A stretch of 6,272 bases of DNA. Source: Comamonadaceae bacterium. GTDB taxonomy: Bacteria; Pseudomonadota; Gammaproteobacteria; Burkholderiales; Burkholderiaceae_C. This document shows positions 1-4,965 of this stretch, piece by piece. The stretch's first letter is position 1. Each line of letters opens with the position of its first letter. The position numbers and the translations under genes were made by a program. Location: the NCBI GenBank assembly GCA_947371775.1, contig CANBQX010000114.1, positions 1-6,272 of the forward strand, in the 5' to 3' direction. Under the pieces are notes generated by a model. That model saw nothing but the letters and a program-made list of their open reading frames with translations, did no database searches and had not been told where the DNA came from.

Positions 1-197
1 ATCAATTCCTCTTTCATCTGCCCTTGCATTTCGGGGGTGATCTGGCGGCCCGACTTGGCCACTTGCTGGGCCAGGGCTTCCATGCGCGAGCTGGGAACGG
101 CTTTGCCGTTGACGATGGCGATGTTTTGCGCCATGGCCGATCCGGCGAACGCGAGCAACACAGCGGTTGCGGTGGCGAGGAGAGCGTGCTTTTTCAT
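1..197 (-). CDS. Parvulin-type (PpiC/SurA-like) periplasmic peptidylprolyl isomerase, N-terminal fragment
   Basis: The visible part is the first 65 codons; the gene continues beyond the left edge. Residues 1-23 form a Sec signal peptide: a MKKH basic start, a hydrophobic core (ALLATATAVLLAFAG) and an SAMA cleavage site before QN, so the product should be periplasmic. The mature start, QNIAIVNGKAVP, is the usual opening of PpiC/SurA-like foldases, where a short strand precedes helices rich in Q, K and E (here MEALAQQVAKSGRQITPEM). Such enzymes isomerise X-Pro bonds in exported proteins. The catalytic parvulin domain is outside the window, so activity cannot be confirmed. The start is supported by AGGAAA four bases upstream (202-207). 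It lies 66 bp after bolA and is probably the last gene seen of the selO-msrB-yciB-bolA operon, although the gap could carry its own signal. Alternative: another small secreted chaperone with a SurA-like N-terminus. Confidence 0.8.
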   Translation of the reverse strand, partial: MKKHALLATATAVLLAFAGSAMAQNIAIVNGKAVPSSRMEALAQQVAKSGRQITPEMQGQMKEEL

Positions 198-234
198 TCG
201 GTTTCCTGTGGGGTGAGTGGGGTTTGAAAGTGCA

Positions 235-247
235 GGCGCGTCGCGCC
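235..247. repeat. 13-bp perfect palindrome between bolA and the isomerase gene
   Basis: GGCGCG and CGCGCC flank a single T at 241. In the minus-strand transcript this could form a small GC hairpin in the 66-nt gap between the bolA stop and the isomerase start, followed by TGCACTTTC, which is not a proper T-run. It could slow polymerase or protect an mRNA end, or be chance in GC-rich DNA. It does not qualify as an intrinsic terminator. Confidence 0.3.
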
Positions 248-263
248 AGGTGTGCATTGCGGC

Positions 264-560
264 TCAGGGCAGAGGGGCGGGGGTGGGTGTTTCGGTTTCA
301 ATGGCCAGCGCGTGCAAGCCTTGGTCGATGAAATCTTGCACGGCATCATACACAAGGCGATGGCAGGCGACCCTGGATTTACCCGTAAAGAAGGGTGAAG
401 CAATTCGCACCCGAAAGTGGGTTCCCCGACCGGCGGCATTGGCACCGGCATGGCCGGCATGCTGGTAGCTTTCGTCAATGACTTCCACCGCCGTTGCGGC
501 CAAGCGGTCTTGCAGGCGGGCTTGCAACAATTCGGCGCTGGGGAGCGTCGTCGCTGTCAT
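264..560 (-). CDS. bolA: BolA family protein
   Basis: A 98-residue protein with the full BolA fold, close to the usual length of the family. BolA proteins pair with monothiol glutaredoxins around a shared [2Fe-2S] cluster and some also bind DNA. Visible hallmarks are the DESYQHAGHAG loop (residues 29-39, with His34 and His37), the central strand GTHFRVRIASPFF (46-58), the conserved GKSRVACHRLVYDAVQDFID segment starting at residue 60 with the invariant His67 for cluster or nucleic-acid binding, and the closing GLHALAI (81-87). A Pro/Thr-rich tail of about ten residues follows. The ATG overlaps the yciB stop by ATGA, and AGGA nine bases upstream lies inside yciB, so translation is probably coupled. 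In Comamonadaceae this BolA is commonly found next to yciB and a parvulin (from memory). Whether it is functionally BolA- or IbaG-like cannot be settled here. Confidence 0.92.
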   Translation of the reverse strand: MTATTLPSAELLQARLQDRLAATAVEVIDESYQHAGHAGANAAGRGTHFRVRIASPFFTGKSRVACHRLVYDAVQDFIDQGLHALAIETETPTPAPLP

Positions 561-1123
561 GGTGCAGATCCTGGTTCGTCAGGTGCGCCATCGGCAGTCT
601 TGAGTTTGACGTGGGGCGCAATGTACAGCCCTTGTCCGATGATAAAAACCAGCGGAAACGCATAGCCCCAGAGCTTGAAGTTGACCCAGTCCTCGGTGCT
701 GTAAAAAGCGGCCACATAGCCGTTGATGGCGGCCATGAAGGTGCAGTACAGCATCCAAATCAGGTTCAGGCGGTGCCACACCGCGTCGGGCAATTCCAAT
801 TGCTGGCCTAAGAGCAGTCGCACCACGTTTTTGCGCGAGACCCACATGGCAAAAGCCAAGCCCAAGGTCATCAGGCCGTAGAGCACCGTGGGTTTCCACT
901 TGATAAAGCGCTCGTCATGCAGACCCAGCGTCAAGGCACCGAAGCCGAGCACCAGCACCAGCGTGACTTTGTGCATGATTTCCAAGCGCTTCTGGGTTTG
1001 GTAGACGTAGGCGGTTTGCAAGACCGTGGCGGCCATCAGCACCGCGGTGGCGGTGTAAATGTCGTACAGCTTGTAGGCCCCAAAAAACAGGAGGATGGGG
1101 AATAAGTCGACGAAAGGTTTCAT
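557..1123 (-). CDS. yciB: Inner-membrane septation protein A (YciB/IspZ family)
   Basis: A 188-residue, strongly hydrophobic integral membrane protein; E. coli YciB is about 180 residues. Likely membrane segments are roughly residues 5-20, 22-41, 52-68, 78-94, 118-140 and 152-169. The family signature at the N-terminus, FVDLFPILLFFGAYK (4-18), and the WxNFKLWG-like motif (VNFKLWGYAFPLVF, 147-160) are clear. Proteins of this family act in cell-envelope maintenance and normal septation, interacting with cell elongation and division components in E. coli; in Shigella, loss of ispZ blocks intracellular spread. The tail after residue 171 is hydrophilic and Pro/Asp-rich. Its ATG overlaps the msrB stop by ATGA and lacks a good Shine-Dalgarno, so it probably depends on translational coupling; its own stop overlaps the bolA start in the same way. 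The biochemical function of the family remains uncertain. Confidence 0.93.
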   Translation of the reverse strand: MKPFVDLFPILLFFGAYKLYDIYTATAVLMAATVLQTAYVYQTQKRLEIMHKVTLVLVLGFGALTLGLHDERFIKWKPTVLYGLMTLGLAFAMWVSRKNVVRLLLGQQLELPDAVWHRLNLIWMLYCTFMAAINGYVAAFYSTEDWVNFKLWGYAFPLVFIIGQGLYIAPHVKLKTADGAPDEPGSAP

Positions 1124-1521
1124 TCTGGCGTGAAGTGTAGCGAGGCCGAATTCATGCAGTAGCGCAAGCCCGTGGGTGCGGGGCCGTCCTCAAACACATG
1201 GCCCAGGTGCGCATTGCAGTTGGCGCAGTGCACCTCGGTGCGCTTCATCCACAGCAGGCCGTCCACCTTGGTACCCACCGCATCCGGTGCGATGGGTGCA
1301 AAGTAGCTGGGCCAGCCGGTGCCCGAGTCGTACTTGGTGTCCGACGCAAACAGCGGCTTGTCGCAGCAAATGCAGGTGTAGGTGCCGCGTTGCTTGTTGG
1401 ACTCCCAGCGGCCGGTGAATGCGCGCTCGGTCGCCTCGTGGCGGGTCACATCAAAAGCGCGGGGCTCGGCACCTTTGGCCTCTAGCAATTCGCGCCACTG
1501 GGCATCGGTTTTGGTGATCAT
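1120..1521 (-). CDS. msrB: Peptide-methionine (R)-S-oxide reductase MsrB
   Basis: A 133-residue zinc-type MsrB that reduces methionine-R-sulfoxide in oxidised proteins back to methionine, using thioredoxin or another reductant; no signal peptide, so cytoplasmic. Two zinc CxxC pairs are present: Cys50/Cys53 (CICC) and Cys99/Cys102 (CANC). The catalytic motif RYCMNSASLHF places the sulfenic-acid cysteine at Cys122, with His105/His108 (HLGH) and the SGTGWPSY loop (66-73) completing the active site. All key residues are intact and the length is normal for a stand-alone MsrB. An in-frame ATG six codons further upstream (1539) has no Shine-Dalgarno; AAGGAA lies eight bases before the ATG at 1521, so I start there. 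The gene begins 26 bp after selO and its stop overlaps the yciB start, placing it second in the operon. Confidence 0.95.
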   Translation of the reverse strand: MITKTDAQWRELLEAKGAEPRAFDVTRHEATERAFTGRWESNKQRGTYTCICCDKPLFASDTKYDSGTGWPSYFAPIAPDAVGTKVDGLLWMKRTEVHCANCNAHLGHVFEDGPAPTGLRYCMNSASLHFTPE

Positions 1522-1529
1522 GGTGAGGG

Positions 1530-1535
1530 TTCCTT
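1530..1535 (-). promoter_or_regulatory. Ribosome binding site deciding the msrB start
   Basis: AAGGAA on the minus strand lies eight bases before ATG 1521. It overlaps the upstream ATG at 1539-1537, which itself has no purine-rich site ahead of it, so the shorter MITKTD start is preferred. Confidence 0.65.
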
Positions 1536-1547
1536 CCATAGGTGAGT

Positions 1548-3056
1548 TTAGGAGCTGCAGCTGATTTCAATGCTGCTCGCCCAGTCGGGGGCAAAGCCCG
1601 CCCATGCGTCATGTTCGGGATGCTCTGCAAACGGGTCTGCCAGCACGGTGTGGAGTTGCTGGACGACGGAGAAGTCTTTTTCTTTCGCAGCGCGAATGGC
1701 CAGTTCGCCCAAATGGTTGCGCAGCACAAATTTGGGGTTGGTGCGCAACATGCGGGCCGACACGGCGCCGGAACCGTCATGACCGGTTTGACGATGCAGG
1801 GTGCGAAAGTCTGCCAGCCATTGGCCTGCGGCCTCGCGGTCGACAAACACATCCTGGACGCGCGTGTCGGCCAAGTCCATATCGGCAGCCCAATGGCTCA
1901 GACGCCGCCAAAGAATCGTGAAGTCCACTTTCTCTTGTGCCAGGAGTTTCAACAGCGTTTCAATCAAGGGGCGCTGGTTCTCGTGGACGCTGGCAAAGCC
2001 CAGCTTGGCCGCCATGCGCGCAGCCAAGGCGGCGGGGTACAAGGATTTGTAGGTTTCCAGCGCGGCGATGGCCTCCTCTTGCTCGCCGATCAAAGGCAGC
2101 AGCGCCTGGCCCAGGCAAAACAAATTCCAATAGGCCACGTTCGGTTGTTTGTAAAAGGCGTAACGGCCCTGGCTGTCGGAGTGGTTGCAAATGTGGGTCG
2201 GGTCGTAACCGTCCAAAAACTGAAAGGGCCCGTAGTCCAGCGTCAAACCCAGAATGCTCATGTTGTCGGTGTTCATCACCCCATGGCAAAAACCAACGGT
2301 CTGCCATTGCGCCACCATTTCTGCCGTGCGCGCGGTCACGGCCGCGAGCAAGGCCACATAGGGTTGGTCGCCGGGGCTGCGGCACGCGGGGTAAAAGCGA
2401 TCAATCACGTAGTCCGCCAGCACCTTGAGCTGCGCAGGGTGCTGGTGGTGGCTGAAATGTTCGAAATGGCCGAAGCGCACAAAACTGGGCGCCACCCGGG
2501 TGACCACGGCGGCGGTTTCGCGTTCTTCGCGCCATACCGGCGCGTCGGAACCCGTGATGCACAGGGCGCGGGTGGTGGGGATGCCCAATCCGTGCATGGC
2601 CTCGCTGCACAAAAACTCGCGGATCGAGCTGCGCAACACAGCGCGGCCATCGCCCCTGCGGGAAAACGGCGTGGGCCCCGCGCCTTTGAGTTGGATCTCC
2701 TGGCCGCCGAGTTCGCCCAGCGAGCAGGCTCTGCCATCGCCCAGTTGGCCCGCCCATACGCCGAACTGGTGGCCGCTGTACACACTGGCGGTTTGTGCTC
2801 CACCGGGGGGCGCTGCGTTGCCGGTCAAAAGCGCGAGCATGTCGTCGGAGCTTTGCCACTGCGGGGCGAGCCCCAACTGCTGTCCGAGCGCACGGTTGCC
2901 GGCAACCCAGTAGGGCGCGGGCAGGGGCGAGGGAGTGAGCGTTGCGACAAAGTCTTCTCCCAGCGCCGCATAGCCTTGCGCCCAGCCAGCGGCGGGGTGC
3001 GATGGCGCTGCAGTGGGCGTTGGGACGAAGTCGGGGTTGGGGGTCGCTAGGGGCAT
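1548..3056 (-). CDS. selO: Protein adenylyltransferase SelO (YdiU/UPF0061 family)
   Basis: A pseudokinase that transfers AMP from ATP to Ser/Thr/Tyr of target proteins, linked to the oxidative-stress response. Numbered from the 502-residue start: VYSGHQFGVWAGQLGDGRA (92-110); ATP-site Lys124 in IQLKGAGPTPFSRRGDGRAV with Glu147 in REFL; the catalytic/metal motif NTDN (262-265, Asp264 and Asn265); the DFG-equivalent DYGPF with Asp274; and YDPTHICNHSD with Cys290. The C-terminus ISCSS places Cys500 third from the end, where eukaryotic SelO has selenocysteine. The active site looks intact. An in-frame ATG at 3164 would add 36 residues (538 in total). I prefer 3056 because the extension lacks a Shine-Dalgarno, has a lower GC third-position bias, lies in the divergent control region and would leave only 35 bp to the opposite gene. 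The site for 3056 (GCGGA about 11 bases away) is weak. First gene of the operon with msrB. Confidence 0.93.
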   Translation of the reverse strand: MPLATPNPDFVPTPTAAPSHPAAGWAQGYAALGEDFVATLTPSPLPAPYWVAGNRALGQQLGLAPQWQSSDDMLALLTGNAAPPGGAQTASVYSGHQFGVWAGQLGDGRACSLGELGGQEIQLKGAGPTPFSRRGDGRAVLRSSIREFLCSEAMHGLGIPTTRALCITGSDAPVWREERETAAVVTRVAPSFVRFGHFEHFSHHQHPAQLKVLADYVIDRFYPACRSPGDQPYVALLAAVTARTAEMVAQWQTVGFCHGVMNTDNMSILGLTLDYGPFQFLDGYDPTHICNHSDSQGRYAFYKQPNVAYWNLFCLGQALLPLIGEQEEAIAALETYKSLYPAALAARMAAKLGFASVHENQRPLIETLLKLLAQEKVDFTILWRRLSHWAADMDLADTRVQDVFVDREAAGQWLADFRTLHRQTGHDGSGAVSARMLRTNPKFVLRNHLGELAIRAAKEKDFSVVQQLHTVLADPFAEHPEHDAWAGFAPDWASSIEISCSS

Positions 3057-3103
3057 GAGTGCATTTTCCGCCAGACCGTTTGGCCTTGTGCCTTGCAGGA
3101 ATT

Positions 3104-3116
3104 GCTGCGACGCAGC
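3104..3116. repeat. 13-bp perfect palindrome upstream of selO
   Basis: GCTGCG and CGCAGC around a single A at 3110. It lies 48-60 bp upstream of the preferred selO start and about 85 bp upstream of the ligase start, a plausible place for an operator of a dimeric regulator. No known binding motif is recognised and chance is possible. Confidence 0.3.
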
Positions 3117-3145
3117 ATCAAAAGCCGTGGTAACCAAGGGGTAAT

Positions 3146-3190
3146 ATGCGCGTTTACTGGCCATCTTGCGCCATTTTTCGTGGTTTTTAA
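3146..3190 (+). CDS. Candidate 14-residue leader peptide (uORF) ahead of the acyl-CoA ligase
   Basis: ATG at 3146 follows AAGGGG (3136-3141) by four bases and opens MRVYWPSCAIFRGF, ending at TAA 3188-3190. The stop overlaps the AAGGGG (3189-3194) of the ligase gene, and the ligase ATG lies nine bases beyond it, so ribosomes finishing this frame would sit on the next start site. That arrangement would suit translational coupling or attenuation, but the peptide has no run of a single amino acid that would point to a specific sensed metabolite. I recognise no homolog, and the frame is short enough to be chance. It exists as RNA only if the promoter lies upstream of about 3125. Confidence 0.3.
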   Translation: MRVYWPSCAIFRGF

Positions 3191-3194
3191 GGGG
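3189..3194 (+). promoter_or_regulatory. Ribosome binding site of the acyl-CoA ligase gene
   Basis: AAGGGG lies five bases before ATG 3200. The next in-frame ATG (3212, residue 5) has no such site, so the MLGL start is chosen; it also matches the MLGxM opening I remember for this family. Confidence 0.6.
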
Positions 3195-3199
3195 TATTT

Positions 3200-4828
3200 A
3201 TGCTTGGTTTGATGCAAAGTCAGCAGTTGCTTATTTCTTCATTGATTGAGTTTGCAGACCGAAACCACCAGGAAGGTGAAATTGTCTCGCGCCGGGTGGA
3301 AGGCGACATTCACCGCTGCACCTACCGCGACATTGCCCAACGCTCACGCAAAGTGGCCAACGCCCTGGACCAGATGCATCTCGCCTTTGGCGACCGCATT
3401 GCCACCCTGGCCTGGAATGGATACCGCCATTTGGAGTTGTATTTCGGCGTGAGTGGCTCAGGCCGCGTGCTCCACACGCTGAATCCCCGCCTGCACCCCG
3501 ACCAGATTGTTTGGATCGCCAACCACTCGGAAGACCAGGTGCTGTGCTTTGACATGACGTTCTTACCCATCATCCAAGCCGTCCATGCCCGCTGCACCAC
3601 GATCAAGCACTTTATTGCGCTGTGCGACGCCGACAAACTGCCCGCCGACTCGGGCATTCCCGGCCTGCAAAGCTACGAAGCCTGGATTGCCCCGCAGTCG
3701 GATCGCTACGAGTGGCCGGTGTTTGATGAAAATTCGGCGTCGAGCATGTGCTACACCAGTGGCACCACGGGCAACCCCAAGGCGGCGCTCTACAGCCACC
3801 GCTCGACCATCCTGCATGCTTGGGCCAGCGCATTGCCCGACGCCTTGAACATGAGCGCACGCGACAGTGTGTTGCCTGTGGTGCCCATGTTCCACGTCAA
3901 CGCCTGGGGTCTGCCGTATTCCGCGGCCATGACCGGCGCCAAGATGGTGTTTCCCGGCCCCGCCATGGACGGCAAGTCCATCTTTGACCTGATTGAGTCG
4001 GAAAAAGTCACATTTGCTGCAGGCGTGCCCACGGTGTGGCAAATGATGCTCGGCCACATGCAGCAAGGCGATTTGCGATTTACAACCCTCAAGCGCACGG
4101 TGATTGGCGGCTCCGCCTGCCCGCCGGCCATGATCACCGCCTTCAATGATGTGTATGGCGTGGAAGTGCTGCATGCCTGGGGCATGACCGAAATGTCACC
4201 GCTGGGCACGGTGTGTACGCTCAAGAACAAGCACCTGCCCATGAGCGCCGAAGAAAAAATGACGGTGCGCCTCAAGCAAGGCCGCGCCATTTACGGTGTC
4301 GAGATGAAGATCGTGGACGACGCGGGCGCCGAGTTGCCGTGGGACGGCAAAGCCTACGGTGATTTGCTCGTCAAAGGGCCTTGGGTCATCGACCAGTACT
4401 ACAAAGGCGAGGGCGGCTCGCCCTTGGTCAATGGCTGGTTCCCAACGGGTGACGTGGCCACCATTGATGCCGACGGTTACATGCAAATCACCGACCGCAG
4501 CAAGGATGTGATCAAGTCGGGTGGCGAGTGGATCAGCTCGATCGACGTGGAAAACATTGCCATGGCCCATCCGGCGGTGGCGATGGCGGCCTGCATCGGC
4601 ATGAAACACCCCAAATGGGACGAGCGCCCGGTGGTGGTCGTAGTGAAAAAACCAGGTGCAGACGTGAGCCGTGAAGAGCTATTGGCCTTTTACGAAGGCC
4701 GTACTGCCAAATGGCAGATTCCAGACGATGTGGTGTTTATTGATGCCATTCCGCTGGGGGGCACGGGCAAGATGCAAAAGACCAAGTTGCGCGAAACATT
4801 GCGCGACTACACCTTGCCTGGCGTGTGA
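3200..4828 (+). CDS. AMP-forming acyl-CoA ligase, DmdB-like / medium-long-chain fatty acid type
   Basis: A 542-residue ANL-superfamily enzyme that joins a carboxylic acid to CoA through an acyl-adenylate, in the cytoplasm. Motifs in order: the ATP-grasping loop YTSGTTGNPK (185-194), HAWGMTE (325-331), GWFPTGD (412-418) with Asp418 for the ribose, the hinge motif TDRSKDVIKSGGEW (431-444), and the adenylation lysine Lys524 in GGTGKMQK. The length is normal and all catalytic residues are present. The residue after the P-loop lysine is Ala195, where Gly is usual. The whole sequence closely resembles proteins annotated as long-chain-fatty-acid-CoA ligase or 3-(methylthio)propionyl-CoA ligase (DmdB) in Comamonadaceae; no other DMSP gene is in view, so methylthiopropionate is only one possibility and the substrate stays open. 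It is divergent from selO. Downstream, two hairpins separate it from a binding-protein gene on the same strand, which suggests a shared substrate. Confidence 0.9.
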   Translation: MLGLMQSQQLLISSLIEFADRNHQEGEIVSRRVEGDIHRCTYRDIAQRSRKVANALDQMHLAFGDRIATLAWNGYRHLELYFGVSGSGRVLHTLNPRLHPDQIVWIANHSEDQVLCFDMTFLPIIQAVHARCTTIKHFIALCDADKLPADSGIPGLQSYEAWIAPQSDRYEWPVFDENSASSMCYTSGTTGNPKAALYSHRSTILHAWASALPDALNMSARDSVLPVVPMFHVNAWGLPYSAAMTGAKMVFPGPAMDGKSIFDLIESEKVTFAAGVPTVWQMMLGHMQQGDLRFTTLKRTVIGGSACPPAMITAFNDVYGVEVLHAWGMTEMSPLGTVCTLKNKHLPMSAEEKMTVRLKQGRAIYGVEMKIVDDAGAELPWDGKAYGDLLVKGPWVIDQYYKGEGGSPLVNGWFPTGDVATIDADGYMQITDRSKDVIKSGGEWISSIDVENIAMAHPAVAMAACIGMKHPKWDERPVVVVVKKPGADVSREELLAFYEGRTAKWQIPDDVVFIDAIPLGGTGKMQKTKLRETLRDYTLPGV

Positions 4829-4835
4829 TTGCACT

Positions 4836-4865
4836 GCACTGGTGCGCAGTGGCTCGCACCAGTGC
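4836..4865 (+). terminator. Hairpin after the ligase gene (weak intrinsic terminator)
   Basis: An 11-bp perfect inverted repeat (GCACTGGTGCG at 4836-4846, CGCACCAGTGC at 4855-4865) with an eight-base loop begins seven bases after the stop codon. It is followed by CAAATTTCTAT rather than a real T-run, so termination may be partial or the hairpin may protect the mRNA 3' end. Confidence 0.6.
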
Positions 4866-4895
4866 CAAATTTCTATCTCGAAGGTGACTGAACTA

Positions 4896-4925
4896 GGGTC
4901 TACCCGTAGGGGTGAGACCCTTTTT
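4896..4925 (+). terminator. Hairpin with T-run in front of the binding-protein gene (terminator or attenuator)
   Basis: GGGTCTACCC (4896-4905) pairs with GGGT-g-AGACCC (4910-4920) around a GTAG loop, leaving one bulged G at 4914, and TTTTTGTC follows directly. This fits an intrinsic terminator. It ends about 40 bases before the next start codon. It could finish ligase transcripts or, if the promoter of the binding protein lies upstream, act within its leader. The DNA also holds a GGGT-CT-ACCC dyad (4896-4905) that could be an operator. Confidence 0.65.
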
Positions 4926-4953
4926 GTCTAGTAGTCTGCGGGGTGTCCCAATC

Positions 4954-4959
4954 AAGGAG
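4954..4959 (+). promoter_or_regulatory. Ribosome binding site of the binding-protein gene
   Basis: AAGGAG six bases before ATG 4966. It settles the start: the in-frame ATG at 4912 lies inside the terminator hairpin and would put 18 extra residues ahead of a clean signal peptide. Confidence 0.85.
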
Positions 4960-4965
4960 TTTTCC

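Larger units (their letters stand above)
3126..3196 (+). repeat. Imperfect direct repeat duplicating a Shine-Dalgarno/start module
   Basis: Copy 1 (3126-3143) is CGTGGT-AACC-AAGGGGTA and copy 2 (3179-3196) is CGTGGT-TTTT-AAGGGGTA: 14 of 18 positions match, at a spacing of 53 bp. Each copy is followed closely by ATGC (3146 and 3200). Copy 2 supplies the ribosome binding site of the ligase gene; copy 1 supplies one for the short frame at 3146-3190. Confidence 0.55.
3057..3199. promoter_or_regulatory. Divergent intergenic control region between selO and the acyl-CoA ligase gene
   Basis: If selO starts at 3056, these 143 bp must hold both divergent promoters. I found no convincing sigma-70 -35/-10 pair in either direction; TAATAT at 3142-3147 resembles a -10 box on the plus strand but has no matching -35. 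The region contains the palindrome at 3104-3116 and the duplicated CGTGGT...AAGGGGTA element at 3126-3143 and 3179-3196. GC is lower than in the flanking genes. Confidence 0.5.

Noticed and set aside
264..1521. Plus-strand open frames of 60-105 codons across bolA, yciB and msrB
   Set aside because: All overlap well-recognised minus-strand genes and show no domain or ribosome-site support.
1553..1562. AGCTGCAGCT palindrome at the selO 3' end
   Set aside because: It is explained by Ser-Cys-Ser codons of the conserved C-terminus and has no further structure.
1542..3050. A 502-codon open frame on the plus strand opposite selO
   Set aside because: Its translation is rich in Gly, Ala, Arg, His and Val without family motifs, and the opposite strand is an unambiguous full-length SelO. 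In GC-rich coding DNA such antisense frames are common.
3154..3174. A minus-strand six-codon frame (MAQDGQ) ahead of selO as a leader peptide
   Set aside because: There is no Shine-Dalgarno before it and it is too short to distinguish from chance.
4912..4965. An upstream in-frame ATG (4912) as the start of the binding protein
   Set aside because: It lies inside the terminator stem, lacks a ribosome site and would displace the signal peptide; ATG 4966 has AAGGAG at good spacing.
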